Shown here: one piece after another, positions 1 to 8,865 of the stretch
Layout: every line of letters starts with the position of its first letter
Position numbering within the stretch: position 1 is the stretch's first letter
Assembly: GCA_036569045.1 (NCBI GenBank)
Contig: DATCRI010000029.1
Location: 1-64,000, forward strand
DNA from: Chthoniobacterales bacterium
Lineage (GTDB): Bacteria > Verrucomicrobiota > Verrucomicrobiia > Chthoniobacterales > JAATET01
Length of the DNA stretch: 64,000 nucleotides
Reading direction: 5' to 3'
Notes under the pieces: model-generated
What the model saw: only the letters and a program-made list of their open reading frames with translations
What the model was told of the DNA's origin: nothing
The model's database searches: none
Translations under genes and position numbers: made by a program

Positions 1-2233
1 CCCGCCGCGACGGCTCCATCTCCACAAAGTAGCCCTGTCGCGCCACAACCACCCCGCCCGTCGCGGTGACCTCGCGCCCCGAAGAATCCACGACGCGCGC
101 GGTGACGTCGTAGCGCAGATCCCGTCGCCCATCGAGTGGCGTGCTCACCCGCATCTCCGCCGTGCCATCGGGCCCCGTGCGGAGCGTCTCGTTCTGCACA
201 GCCCGGCCCGAATCGCCATCCTCCAGGGCGAACGGACGGACCGCAGTCGACTCGCGCACCTCGACCACGACCTTCGCATCCGCGACCGCGCCCCCGAAGT
301 AATATTCCGCAGCCACCTTCACGGGAAACTCCTCCCCGAGTCGCAGCGGACGATCAGCATCGCCCACCGCCACGTTCACCTTGAACTCCGGCAGCCGATA
401 CTCCTCGAGGCGGAACAGCGTTTCCTCAGCAATCACTTCCTCCCCACTCGAGAACTGCACCTTGTATTCGCCCAGCGGCCACTCGGCCGGCAGCGGCAGA
501 TCGCCCCACGCCCCACCGAATTCCGTGAGCTTCACCTCCCCGGAGTCCACCTTCTCGCCGAGAGGACTCGTCACCGTGAATTTCACCAGTGCCCCGCGAG
601 GCGTCGCGTAGGCGCCATCGGCTCGCTTCCGCGCGATCAATTTCCACCGCACCGTCTCGCCCGGACGATACGCCGCACGATCCGTGAACGTCTGGACTCG
701 CCATTTCGCCGCGGGCTCCACTTCGGCCGATGCTTTGTCGCTCGCGATCACCGGCTGGCTGCCATTTCGGCCAAAAAGCAGAAGCGAGCCGTTCCAGTCC
801 CGGCGCGTCTTTGGAAGCGTGAACGTCAGCAGGCCATCCGTCGCCGCACCACTCTCCACGGACTGCCAGTTCCATTGCCGATTCGTTTCCCGCACTCTCC
901 ACAAGATTCCGCCGCCCTCCTTCGCCCGGTCGCCCGTGCGCGCATCGCACAGAAAGGCAACGACCTGATCACCGACCAACTGGAAAACCGCCGCGCCCTG
1001 AGTCACCACGATCAGCGCGCGCGCTCGTTGCTCGCTGGCCAGAGCCTCGAGCAGATACGTCCCCGGCTCCGCAATCTCCTCGAGCCGGAGCATGCGTTCC
1101 TCCGGTTCGTGACTCCCCGCCGGCGGCCCCGCTTCTTTCCACTGCCGCACCATGCCCTCCGCGCCTGCCCGCACCGCGTCGATCCATCGCTCAGGATCCG
1201 TCTTCGGCGACGGCACGAAATCTCGAGTGAGGTCGACCCGGGAGAGCGTGAACTGCACTTCGCCGACATTGCGCCACGTTGCGCGCACCACGGGCTTCGT
1301 GCCCGGCAGGAACTGATGCTCGGCCCGCAGCTCGAGCGCCGGTCGCGTCAGCTCCGCGATCTGCGCCGCGGCCTTCTCTGTCAGAGCCGAGCGGCCCTTG
1401 GGGAATTCCTTCTCGAAGCGGCGAAACAATTCCAGCGCTCGACCGTAATCCGGCCCGAGAACGAGGCGATCGCCATCCCATTTTTCCGCACCCGCGACGA
1501 GGTTCCACTCCGCCCACTCGAAAAGAGCGGATTCGTAAACCGCCGTATCCGCGCCCGCCTCGACCGCCGCCTGGAACTCCCGACCCGCGCGACGCTGGGA
1601 ATACGGGTCGCCGTCCACGGCATACCAGCGGCCAAGGAAATAGTGAGCGCGCGCCTGCTCCTCACCCGGCGGCGCAATGCGAAGGGCGTTCGCGAGCACG
1701 TCCAGCGGCACGCGCCGCTCATTCCCGCGCTGCCCGGGAGGACCCGTCGCCTTCCAGACGATCGCCAGATAACGTGCACGCGCCGCGTCGAGGTCCGTGG
1801 AGGCCGCCCAGAACTTCAACGCACGCTCGTAGTCCGTCCACCCGCGCATCCAGTCCTTCTCGATGGCCAGCCACGAGTCTCCGAGCGATTCCGCCGCCTC
1901 GGCCGCGAGCGCCTCCTTGTCGCCGGCGAGAACTTCCAGCTGTTTGCGCGCCTCGGCGAGCTGCGGCGCATCCGGACGCGATCGCCAGAGCGAGTCCGCG
2001 AGATAAAAACTGAGCGTCTGCCGGTCTTCGGGCGGCACTCCCAGTTTCTCCGCGTCGCTCCATGCCTGGTGCGCCAGCGCGTAGGATTGCTCGGAATAAT
2101 AGTCCGCCGCCCGGGCCTGCAGCGTGGCATAGCGCTCCGCCGCCGACTGGGCGAAGGCTCCGCCGACCATGCCCCACCCGATCGCGAGGCCACAGGCTAC
2201 GCGCGCCCAGAACAGGGAAGGACCAGAATTCAT
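1..2233 (-). CDS. Alpha-2-macroglobulin-like secreted protein (C-terminus beyond left edge)
   Basis: An uninterrupted minus-strand frame runs from ATG at 2233 to the window edge, giving the first 744 codons of a larger protein. Residues 1-28 form a signal peptide (hydrophobic core, cleavage at AFA/QS). Residues ~30-480 are mostly helical and rich in Ala and Glu, probably TPR-like. From ~residue 511 an MG2-type macroglobulin domain begins (AYRPGETVRWKLIARK), followed near 615 by the next MG domain with the family signature EEYRLPEFKV. Bacterial members are large envelope proteins thought to trap proteases; a thioester motif would lie outside the window, so whether it is present is unknown. GGGAG sits directly before the ATG. 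The product is secreted to periplasm or surface by inference. The gene precedes nothing obvious; recA lies upstream on the same strand with a 58-nt gap. Family call is strong, role is inferred. Confidence 0.82.
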   Translation of the reverse strand, partial: MNSGPSLFWARVACGLAIGWGMVGGAFAQSAAERYATLQARAADYYSEQSYALAHQAWSDAEKLGVPPEDRQTLSFYLADSLWRSRPDAPQLAEARKQLEVLAGDKEALAAEAAESLGDSWLAIEKDWMRGWTDYERALKFWAASTDLDAARARYLAIVWKATGPPGQRGNERRVPLDVLANALRIAPPGEEQARAHYFLGRWYAVDGDPYSQRRAGREFQAAVEAGADTAVYESALFEWAEWNLVAGAEKWDGDRLVLGPDYGRALELFRRFEKEFPKGRSALTEKAAAQIAELTRPALELRAEHQFLPGTKPVVRATWRNVGEVQFTLSRVDLTRDFVPSPKTDPERWIDAVRAGAEGMVRQWKEAGPPAGSHEPEERMLRLEEIAEPGTYLLEALASEQRARALIVVTQGAAVFQLVGDQVVAFLCDARTGDRAKEGGGILWRVRETNRQWNWQSVESGAATDGLLTFTLPKTRRDWNGSLLLFGRNGSQPVIASDKASAEVEPAAKWRVQTFTDRAAYRPGETVRWKLIARKRADGAYATPRGALVKFTVTSPLGEKVDSGEVKLTEFGGAWGDLPLPAEWPLGEYKVQFSSGEEVIAEETLFRLEEYRLPEFKVNVAVGDADRPLRLGEEFPVKVAAEYYFGGAVADAKVVVEVRESTAVRPFALEDGDSGRAVQNETLRTGPDGTAEMRVSTPLDGRRDLRYDVTARVVDSSGREVTATGGVVVARQGYFVEMEPSRR

Positions 2234-2291
2234 CTCCCTACGATAACGAGATCGTCGCCGCCCACCGGCGAAAACTTTGCGCGCAGACGCG

Positions 2292-3326
2292 TTATTTCCG
2301 ATCCGCGTCGAGGGCGGCCTTCACGGCCTCCTCGATCTCGGCGAAGAGCGCGGGATCGTTCTTGAGGGCTTCCTTCGCGGCATCGCGCCCCTGCGCGAGC
2401 TGGGCGCCCTTGTAGCTGAGCCAGGAGCCGCGCTTTTCGAGGATGTTCTTCTCGATCGCGAGGTCGAGCAGCGAGCCCGCGCTGGAAATCCCCTCCGCAT
2501 ACATGATGTCGAACTCCGCCTCGGTGAACGGCGCGGCGACCTTGTTCTTCACGAGCTTCACGCGGGTGCGGTTGCCGGTGACGGCCCCGTCGCTATTCTT
2601 GATCGCGCCGATGCGGCGGATGTCCACGCGCACGCTGGAGTAGAATTTGAGCGCCTTGCCGCCGGGAGTCGTCTCGGGATTCCCGAACATCACGCCGATC
2701 TTCTCGCGGATCTGGTTCGTGAAGATGACAACCGTGTTCGCCTTGGAAATGAAGGCCGTGAGCTTGCGGAGGGCATTGCTCATCAGGCGGGCCTGCGCGC
2801 CGACAACGGCGTCGCCGATCTCGCCCTCGAGCTCGGACTTCGTCACGAGCGCCGCAACCGAGTCGAGCACGATGACGTCGAGCGCGTTCGAGCGCACGAG
2901 CGTCTCGCAGATGCGCAGCGCTTCCTCACCGGAGTTCGGCTGGGAAACGAGCAGGTCGTCGAGCTTCACCCCGAGCTTCTTCGCGTAGGTCGGGTCGAGC
3001 GCGTGCTCCACGTCGATGAAGCCCGCAAGGCCGCCGCGCTTCTGCGCCTGGGCGATCACCGTAAGCGTGAGCGTGGTTTTCCCGGAGGATTCCGGTCCGT
3101 AGATCTCGATGATGCGGCCACGGGGGAAGCCCCCCACGCCAAGCGCCCGGTCAATGAGAATGTTGCCAGTCGGAATGACCTCGACCTCGGAATGCGTCGC
3201 ATCGCCAAGCCGGCGAATCGCCTCGCTGCCATAGTCCTTCTCGATCTGCTGAAGAGCCAGGTCGAGGTTGCGGTTACGGGCGATGATCGCCTTGTCTTCG
3301 GCGGGAGCGGTTTCAGTCTTGGCCAT
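2292..3326 (-). CDS. recA: Recombinase RecA
   Basis: RecA is the ATP-dependent strand-exchange protein of homologous recombination and the co-protease for LexA cleavage; it acts on ssDNA in the cytoplasm. The 344-residue product has the usual length and the Walker A motif GPESSGKT at residues 77-84, the Walker B stretch [10 protein letters not shown], and the family motif [20 protein letters not shown]. The C-terminal tail after residue ~330 is short and not strongly acidic, unlike the tail of E. coli RecA. ATG at 3326 is the only sensible start because the core begins at residue ~20. The gene is divergent from cdsA with 129 nt between the starts. No LexA-type operator could be recognised there. 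Identification is secure. Confidence 0.98.
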   Translation of the reverse strand: MAKTETAPAEDKAIIARNRNLDLALQQIEKDYGSEAIRRLGDATHSEVEVIPTGNILIDRALGVGGFPRGRIIEIYGPESSGKTTLTLTVIAQAQKRGGLAGFIDVEHALDPTYAKKLGVKLDDLLVSQPNSGEEALRICETLVRSNALDVIVLDSVAALVTKSELEGEIGDAVVGAQARLMSNALRKLTAFISKANTVVIFTNQIREKIGVMFGNPETTPGGKALKFYSSVRVDIRRIGAIKNSDGAVTGNRTRVKLVKNKVAAPFTEAEFDIMYAEGISSAGSLLDLAIEKNILEKRGSWLSYKGAQLAQGRDAAKEALKNDPALFAEIEEAVKAALDADRK

Positions 3327-3410
3327 GATTCAGGGATGCGTTGGCGGAAGCGTAGAGCCGCCCCGGCGGCCGCGAAATGAAAAACTCCCGCCGCCCCGAA
3401 GGAATCGCTC

Positions 3411-3439
3411 TTGCCATGCCGCGCCCGGTTTTTCAACTT
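3411..3439 (+). promoter_or_regulatory. Candidate sigma-70 promoter for cdsA-dxr
   Basis: TTGCCA at 3411-3416 and CAACTT at 3434-3439 are separated by 17 nt, and the -10 ends 16 nt before the cdsA ATG at 3456. The -35 is good and the -10 weak, so this is a prediction by eye only. Confidence 0.4.
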
Positions 3440-3455
3440 GGCCGTTCACCGACGA

Positions 3456-4337
3456 ATGAATTCCCAGCGGCTCACCTTTTTTCTGCGCCTCGGCAGCACG
3501 GTGACCCTCTGGGCGATTATTCTCGCGTCGATCTTCTCCGGCCGGGAATGGGCTTTCTTCCTCGTGATCGCGGGCATGCCGATGATCGCGCTCTGGGAAT
3601 ACTTCCGCATGCTGGACAAGGACGGCATTCCGAACTTCCAGCTCACTGCGCTCATCTCCGCCGCGGTCTTCCTCGGCGGGAGCTTCTACTACTCGAGCGT
3701 CAACGGCTCCGCCCGCGCGCTCGACGTCGACATGGCGATCCTCGTGCTGTTCGTCATCGTGATGTTCGCCCGCCAGATGTTCGTTTCCATTCGTGACCGC
3801 GAGCCGCTGCAAACGCTGGCCTACACGCTCTTCGGGCTGTTCTGGATCATCTGGATGTTCAGCTTCATCACGAAGATCCTCTTCCTGCCGCCGCGGTCAC
3901 CGGCGGGCGATCCCACCGGGCAGTTCTACGTGCTCTTCCTCGTTGCGGTGACGAAGTTCAGCGACATGGGCGCGTATGTCTTCGGCAGCCTTTTCGGCAA
4001 ACACCCGTTCGTGCCGCACATCAGCCCGAAGAAGACCTGGGAAGGATTCTTCGGCGCGCTGTTTGCCTCGCTGCTCGCCGCCTTCGGCCTGCACTGGCTC
4101 ATCCCGACGAAACTCGCGGCCTTCGGCACGATCGATCTCGCCGTGCTGGGCCTCGTGCTCGGCTTCGCGGCGGTGATCGGAGACCTCGCGGAATCCATCG
4201 TGAAACGCAGCACGCAGATCAAGGATTCCGGCGCCGCGCTGCCGGGCATCGGCGGCACGCTCGACCTCATCGACAGCCTGCTCTTCACCGCGCCGCTCCT
4301 CTATTTCTACATGCGCTTCGTGCTCGGCATCTCATGA
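3456..4337 (+). CDS. cdsA: Phosphatidate cytidylyltransferase
   Basis: CdsA converts phosphatidic acid and CTP to CDP-diacylglycerol in the inner membrane, the branch point of phospholipid synthesis. The 293-residue product is highly hydrophobic with about eight membrane segments. Near the C-terminus it carries the family signature S-x-V-K-R-x4-K-D-S-G-x2-L-P-G-x-G-G (ESIVKRSTQIKDSGAALPGI), with Ile where many members have His. An upstream in-frame ATG at 3411 would add 15 hydrophilic residues and would overlap the candidate promoter; ATG at 3456, right before the first membrane segment, is preferred. The stop codon overlaps the dxr start (ATGA), so the two are translationally coupled. uppS, often next to cdsA, is absent here. 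Confidence 0.95.
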   Translation: MNSQRLTFFLRLGSTVTLWAIILASIFSGREWAFFLVIAGMPMIALWEYFRMLDKDGIPNFQLTALISAAVFLGGSFYYSSVNGSARALDVDMAILVLFVIVMFARQMFVSIRDREPLQTLAYTLFGLFWIIWMFSFITKILFLPPRSPAGDPTGQFYVLFLVAVTKFSDMGAYVFGSLFGKHPFVPHISPKKTWEGFFGALFASLLAAFGLHWLIPTKLAAFGTIDLAVLGLVLGFAAVIGDLAESIVKRSTQIKDSGAALPGIGGTLDLIDSLLFTAPLLYFYMRFVLGIS

Positions 4338-5431
4338 GGAAACGCCGGGTCGTCATCCTTGGCGCGACCGGATCCATCGGCCAGAGCGCCCGGCAGGTCG
4401 CCCGCAATCTGCCCGACCGGATGGAAATCGTCGGCATGGCGGCGCACTCGAATGCCGCCGGCCTCGCGGAAGCCGCCGCCGAGTTTCCCGGCGCCCGCAC
4501 CGTGCTCGCCAGCGCTCCCGGTGGCGCGGACGCACTCATCGCCCTCGCCACCCTTCCCGAGGCCGATCTCGTGCTCGTTGCCATCGTCGGCACGGCCGGC
4601 CTGGCCCCGGCGCTCGCCGCCATCGAGGCAGGCAAGGATATCGCCGTCGCCAGCAAGGAGATCCTCGTGCTCGCCGGCGAGATCGTGATGGCCGCCGCCC
4701 GGCGCAAGGGCGTCCACGTGCTGCCCGTCGACAGCGAACACAACGCCATCTTCCAATGCCTCGAGGGCCGCGCCCCGGACCACGTGCGCCGGCTCATCCT
4801 CACCTGCTCGGGCGGGCCGTTCCGCAAGACGCCGGCCGAGGAAATTGCCCTCGCCACCCCCGCGATGGCGCTGAAACACCCGACCTGGACGATGGGGCGC
4901 AAGATCACGATCGATTCCGCCACGCTCTTCAACAAGGCGCTGGAAATGATCGAGGCCCGCTGGCTCTTCGACGTCGGCATGGACCGCATCGACGTCGTCG
5001 TCCACCCGCAGAGCATCGTGCATTCGCTCGTGGAATTCGTCGACGGCTCGCAGCTCGCGCAACTCAGCCAGTCCGACATGTGTTTCCCGATCCAATACGC
5101 GATCACGTATCCCGACCGCGTCGCCGGAGCGCTCGCTCCGCTCGATCTGGCGACGGCGGGTCGACTGGAATTCGAGGCCCCGCGCGAGGATGTCTTTCCC
5201 GCCCTCCGCCTGGCCCGCGAAGCCGGCGCCACCGGCGGCACGCTGCCTGCCGTGCTGAACGCGGCGAACGAAATCGCGGTCGACGCCTTCCTCGGAGACC
5301 GAATCGCGTTCCCCGATATCTGGCGTCTCGTCGAAGAAACCATGGCGGCGCACGCCGTCGTTCCCCATCCCGATCTCGCGACCCTGCTCGAAGCCGACGC
5401 CTGGGCGCGGCGAACGGCCTCCGCCCGCTAA
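4334..5431 (+). CDS. dxr: 1-deoxy-D-xylulose 5-phosphate reductoisomerase
   Basis: Dxr catalyses the second step of the MEP isoprenoid pathway, converting DXP to 2-C-methyl-D-erythritol 4-phosphate with NADPH and a divalent metal. The 365-residue protein starts with the NADPH-binding motif GATGSIG at residues 10-16. Later it has the metal and substrate motif VDSEHNAIFQ, the flexible-loop region CSGGPFRK, and ATLFNKALEMIEA and HPQSIVHS, all typical of the family. It is a little shorter than E. coli Dxr (398). The ATG overlaps the cdsA stop by 4 nt, so it is very likely cotranscribed with cdsA. Cdd pairing of cdsA and dxr is common in bacteria and links membrane lipid and undecaprenyl precursor supply. 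Confidence 0.97.
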   Translation: MRKRRVVILGATGSIGQSARQVARNLPDRMEIVGMAAHSNAAGLAEAAAEFPGARTVLASAPGGADALIALATLPEADLVLVAIVGTAGLAPALAAIEAGKDIAVASKEILVLAGEIVMAAARRKGVHVLPVDSEHNAIFQCLEGRAPDHVRRLILTCSGGPFRKTPAEEIALATPAMALKHPTWTMGRKITIDSATLFNKALEMIEARWLFDVGMDRIDVVVHPQSIVHSLVEFVDGSQLAQLSQSDMCFPIQYAITYPDRVAGALAPLDLATAGRLEFEAPREDVFPALRLAREAGATGGTLPAVLNAANEIAVDAFLGDRIAFPDIWRLVEETMAAHAVVPHPDLATLLEADAWARRTASAR

Positions 5432-5444
5432 AAGCCGAAAAGGC

Positions 5445-5461
5445 GCTCCGTCATGCGGAGC
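5445..5461. terminator. Small hairpin between convergent dxr and repeat-protein gene
   Basis: GCTCCG and CGGAGC form a perfect 6-bp stem around a 5-nt loop, located 13 nt after the dxr stop and 36 nt past the convergent gene's stop. On the minus strand it is followed by GCCTTTT. There is no long T-tract, so it is a weak, possibly bidirectional, terminator candidate. Confidence 0.35.
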
Positions 5462-5497
5462 ATCCCCTGAGATCTTCTTTGCGAGAACCGCTGGGAA

Positions 5498-6985
5498 TTA
5501 CTCCTCGCCGCCGCCGTCGTCGCCACCACCGTCATCGGAGGAGTCGTCACCGCCCTCGTCCGCCGAGTCGTCAGCCTCATCCGCTGAGTCGTCACCCTCA
5601 TCCGCCGAGTCGTCGCCCTCATCCGCTGAGTCGTCGCCCTCATCCGCCGAGTCGGCGTCCTCATCCGCCGAGTCGTCGCCCTCATCCGCCGAGTCGGCGC
5701 CTTCATCCGCCGAGTCGTCGCCCTCGTCCGCCGAGTCGTCGCCTTCATCCGCCGAGTCGTCGCCTTCTTCCGCCGAGTCGGCGCCTTCTTCCGCCGAGTC
5801 GGCGCCTTCATCCGCCGAGTCGTCGCCCTCGCCCGCCGAGTCATCGCCCTCGTCTGCCGAGTCGGCGTCATCGGCAATGTCCTCCTCGGTGTCCTCCCAC
5901 GAGTCGTCCTGCGATTCTTCGTTGGCCTCGAGGCTTTCCTCGTAGTCGGACTCCTCGATGTAGGTGTCTTCAGAAACTTCCTCGCTGCTCGATTCTTCGA
6001 CGTAGCTGTTGTATTCGGACACTTCGGTTTCCGAGATGCTCGAATCCCACGTGTAGTCGTATTGATACGAGATGTCGGCTGACTCGTAGTAGGACCAGTC
6101 ACTCACCGAGTAGGAGTCGTAGTATTCCCAATAATAGGTGTCTGCCTGTTTGAACGACGTATCAACCCACGCCCACTCGGTGCGATAGGTCACCGGCACA
6201 TAGTAGGTATAGGCATCGTATTCGCCGGAGAGGTAGTCGAAGAGCTCGAGCGCGAGGAGGAAGCCTGCCAGCGTCTCCTTCGCGGAGGAGATCGCCTTCG
6301 ATTGCTTGAACAGGCCGTCGAGGTCGGCCACGAGCTTCTTGTTGCCTTCCTTCACAGCCTTCTCACGCACCGGCGCGAGCTTCGCGACGAGTTCGGCCTG
6401 CTGCGTGCGGAGTTTGGCGAAAGTCTCCTTTTCCTTGTCGGTGAGCGGACCACCAGCCTTCTTGCGGGCGGCTTCTTTGCCGAAATTCGCACGCAACGCG
6501 TCGAAGGAATCGAGCACGATCTTCACGCCATCGTTGATCGGCTTGTTCACGATGCCGATGCGCGGCGCGGTCACACGGAGCCTGCCGACGGCGGTCGCCG
6601 TGTCGCTGAGCGTCTTGAAATAGGCGGGATCCTTCGCCGCGAGCTGCTTCCTGAGCGTCTCGGTGTTGCTGGCGACCGTCTTGAGGGAGGCAAAGAACGG
6701 CGCGGCGGCCTTCGATTTCGGATCGAGCTTCGCTTCCTTCGCGCCCTTGCCGATGAGGGCGATGCCTTTCTCCACTTCGGTGATCAACGCCGTCGCATCG
6801 ACCTTCTTCGCGGGTTTTTCCGCATTCTTTTTCTTCGCCGCCGATTTGGGCTTCGCGGGCGAGGGAGACGCCGCGGCTGGGGCGTCAGCCGCGTGAGTGA
6901 CCGGGGTCAAAGCGAGACCTCCAACGAGGAAAACGCGCCAGGCGATGATGGGAAGGACGACGAAACGAACGGCGGATCTGAGCAT
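5498..6985 (-). CDS. Secreted protein: Lys-rich helical half, Tyr/Trp-rich middle, acidic heptad-repeat tail
   Basis: No known family was recognised for the whole protein (495 residues). A signal peptide spans ~1-33 (cleavage after THA). Residues ~34-60 are Pro/Ala/Lys-rich and ~60-245 are helical and Lys/Ala-rich. Residues ~250-330 are exceptionally rich in Tyr, Trp and Ser (for example DTYYWEYYDSYSVSDWSYY). From ~330 the chain becomes very acidic and residues 374-478 are 15 tandem heptads of consensus DDSADEG, followed by a Gly/Asp end GGGDDGGGEE. The layout is bipolar, basic N-terminal half and acidic C-terminal half, suggesting a secreted or surface protein that could bind cations, polycations or its own N-terminal half; this is inference. 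It stands alone, convergent to dxr and 124 nt downstream of a DegT aminotransferase gene on the same strand. Confidence 0.8.
   Translation of the reverse strand: MLRSAVRFVVLPIIAWRVFLVGGLALTPVTHAADAPAAASPSPAKPKSAAKKKNAEKPAKKVDATALITEVEKGIALIGKGAKEAKLDPKSKAAAPFFASLKTVASNTETLRKQLAAKDPAYFKTLSDTATAVGRLRVTAPRIGIVNKPINDGVKIVLDSFDALRANFGKEAARKKAGGPLTDKEKETFAKLRTQQAELVAKLAPVREKAVKEGNKKLVADLDGLFKQSKAISSAKETLAGFLLALELFDYLSGEYDAYTYYVPVTYRTEWAWVDTSFKQADTYYWEYYDSYSVSDWSYYESADISYQYDYTWDSSISETEVSEYNSYVEESSSEEVSEDTYIEESDYEESLEANEESQDDSWEDTEEDIADDADSADEGDDSAGEGDDSADEGADSAEEGADSAEEGDDSADEGDDSADEGDDSADEGADSADEGDDSADEDADSADEGDDSADEGDDSADEGDDSADEADDSADEGGDDSSDDGGGDDGGGEE
5552..5866 (-). repeat. 15 tandem 21-bp repeats coding for DDSADEG-type heptads
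   Basis: Fifteen 21-nt units lie head to tail inside the acidic-tail protein gene. Units code for DDSADEG (8 copies), ADSADEG (3), ADSAEEG (2) and single-change variants (DDSAGEG, DDSADED, DDSADEA in place of others). Synonymous changes are scattered across units, so the array is not brand new. The unit length is a multiple of three, so copy-number change would keep the frame. Confidence 0.93.
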
Positions 6986-7109
6986 AGAATGGATGCGAAG
7001 GGGGAGCCTAAGTTCATGGCGAGACGCGAATTACGGCGCAAGAAATTTGCGCGCCAGAGAGTCAGAAAGACGGACTATCTCTCAGCCCAATACGCAAGGC
7101 CGCCGAAAA

Positions 7110-8297
7110 TCAGGCCTTGTAAAAAGCCGCGATGGTCGCCACGACCTCCGCATGCTCGGCATCGGAGAGTTCCGGGAAGATCGGCAGCGCGATCGTTTCC
7201 GCCGCAGCTCGCTCGGATTCCGGAAAATCGCCCTCGGCGTGCCCGAGATACGCGAAACATTCCTGCCGATGCAGGGGCACCGGATAGTAAATGCCATGTC
7301 CGATACCGTTGGCCGCAAGATGAGCCGCGAGCTCATCGCGCCGCGCGGCGCGCAGCACGTATTGGTGGAAGATGTGATGCTCGGCCACCTGGCCGGCGAA
7401 AGGCGTGGCCGGCAGCGTGAGAAATTCCAGCAGGCCCTCGCGGGCAAACGCGGCCGCGTATTTCTCGGCATTCGCGCGGCGGGCGGCGTTCCAACCCGCA
7501 ATGTAGGGCAGCTTCGCGTGAAGAATGGCGGCCTGAAGCGCGTCGATCCGGAAATTACCGCCAACCTTGTGGTGAAAATAGCGCTGCTCCATCCCGTGAT
7601 TGCGCATGAGGCGCAGCTCGCTCGCGAAAGCCGCATCGCGGCAGGTCGCGAGACCGGCGTCGCCGAAGGCCCCAAGATTCTTGGCCGGGAAAAAGCTGAA
7701 GTAGGCGGAGTGGCCGAGCGTGCCGGCCTGGCGCACGCCATCGCGGGAGGGATATTCCGCGCCGATGGCCTGGGCGGCGTCCTCGAGCACGGGCAGATCG
7801 AACTCCGCGGCGAGATCGTTGATTGCATCCATCTCGCAGCAGAGACCGAAAAGGTGCACCGGACAGATCATTCGCACGCGGTTGCCCCGGGCGGTGCGCA
7901 GCACGCCCTCGGCGTCGCGGTGGCAACGCTCGCGCAGGCATTCCTCGAGCCGGGCCGGGCTGAGGTTCAGCGTGACGGGATCGATGTCGACAAAGACGGA
8001 TTCCGCGCCGACGCGGTGGATGCAGCCCGCGGTCGCAAAAAACGTGTAGGGCGTCGTGATGACCGCATCGCCCGGCCCGATGCCGGCTGCCATGAGCACG
8101 GCGAGCTGCGCATCCGTGCCGGACGACATGCCGACGGCGTGGCCGCAGCCGATCTGCGCGGCGATGGCGCTCTCGAAGGCCTCGACCTTCGGCCCGAGGA
8201 TGAAATGCTGCGAGGCGACGACGGCATCGATCTCGCGCTGCACGTCCGCGCGAATTTGCGCGAACTGTCGCGTGAGATCGAGAAGGGGAACGGCCAT
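7110..8297 (-). CDS. DegT/DnrJ/EryC1/StrS-family sugar aminotransferase
   Basis: PLP-dependent enzymes of this family transfer an amino group to keto-sugar nucleotides used in lipopolysaccharide, capsule or glycoprotein sugars. The 395-residue product has the family layout: N-terminal substrate segment LDLTRQ, PLP-phosphate region SSGTDAQ near 58-64, LEDAAQ with Asp173 predicted to contact the pyridine nitrogen, and FFPAKNLGAFGDAG with Lys206 as the predicted Schiff-base lysine. The ATG at 8297 lies 18 nt after the pal stop, so it is probably in the tolB-pal transcript. No dehydratase or N-acyltransferase lies beside it, so the exact sugar cannot be named; it might serve the glycan cluster further right. 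Confidence 0.92.
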   Translation of the reverse strand: MAVPLLDLTRQFAQIRADVQREIDAVVASQHFILGPKVEAFESAIAAQIGCGHAVGMSSGTDAQLAVLMAAGIGPGDAVITTPYTFFATAGCIHRVGAESVFVDIDPVTLNLSPARLEECLRERCHRDAEGVLRTARGNRVRMICPVHLFGLCCEMDAINDLAAEFDLPVLEDAAQAIGAEYPSRDGVRQAGTLGHSAYFSFFPAKNLGAFGDAGLATCRDAAFASELRLMRNHGMEQRYFHHKVGGNFRIDALQAAILHAKLPYIAGWNAARRANAEKYAAAFAREGLLEFLTLPATPFAGQVAEHHIFHQYVLRAARRDELAAHLAANGIGHGIYYPVPLHRQECFAYLGHAEGDFPESERAAAETIALPIFPELSDAEHAEVVATIAAFYKA

Positions 8298-8315
8298 TAC
8301 GACGGCGCCGCTCCG

Positions 8316-8810
8316 TTACTTGACGACACCAAATTCCGCGCGGCGATTCTTCGCGTCGTTGCTCGGATCGGCAGGCATTTCCTCGCCGAAGCTGACGGTC
8401 TGAAGCCGGTCGCCGGAGACGCCCATGCCGATGAGCGACTCGCGCACGGCCTGCGCGCGACGTTCGCCGAGGCCGCGGTTGTATTCCTCGGTGCCGGCGC
8501 TGTCGGTGAAGCCGGCGATGATGATGTCGTTCTTGCCGCCCTTCACGGCGCTCGCGACGGCGTCGAGCTTCGCGAGTTCGGCATCGGAAACGGTGAAGCT
8601 GTCGTAGGCGAAGTAAACGGGCTGGAACTGGCTGCGATCGACGGTGCCTCCGAAGAAATTCGCGCCCTCGACGCGATCGGGCAGCGGCGTGCCGGTCACG
8701 TAGTCGCCATCGACGCCCACGGAGTCCTCGCCGCCGTGCTTTTTGCCGGCGCAGGAGGAAAAGGCAATGGTCGCGCAGGTCGCGAGGGTGAAGAGGAGAG
8801 TGGGCTTCAT
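8316..8810 (-). CDS. pal: Peptidoglycan-associated OmpA-family lipoprotein (Pal)
   Basis: Pal is an outer-membrane lipoprotein that binds peptidoglycan and works with TolB during envelope constriction. The 164-residue product has a lipoprotein signal ending at Cys20 (AFSSC; the residue at -3 is Phe, slightly unusual). A linker follows, then an OmpA C-terminal domain from ~residue 65 with the peptidoglycan-binding motifs GFTDSAGTEEYNRGLGERRA and NRRAEF at the end. It lies 55 nt downstream of tolB on the same strand, the standard order. tolQ, tolR, tolA and ybgF-like cpoB are not in the window. Confidence 0.92.
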   Translation of the reverse strand: MKPTLLFTLATCATIAFSSCAGKKHGGEDSVGVDGDYVTGTPLPDRVEGANFFGGTVDRSQFQPVYFAYDSFTVSDAELAKLDAVASAVKGGKNDIIIAGFTDSAGTEEYNRGLGERRAQAVRESLIGMGVSGDRLQTVSFGEEMPADPSNDAKNRRAEFGVVK

Positions 8811-8865
8811 GCGGGTATTAAAAGCGGAGGTTGGAATAAGGAAATGAGGAAATCAGGAAAAAACG

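Noticed and set aside
875-2365. Plus-strand 496-codon frame over the left-edge gene
   Set aside because: It is antisense to the macroglobulin-like frame, Arg/Pro-rich and without domain motifs. The minus frame has a signal peptide and MG domains.
2277-3380. Plus-strand 367-codon frame opposite recA
   Set aside because: Shadow of recA; charged low-complexity translation and no motif.
5552-5866. CRISPR-like array
   Set aside because: Units are 21 nt, head to tail without unique spacers, and encode heptads in frame with a secreted protein.
7095-7119. CAAGGCC...GGCCTTG hairpin at the end of the aminotransferase gene
   Set aside because: It overlaps the coding end, has an 11-nt loop and no T-tract in either direction, so it was not called a terminator.
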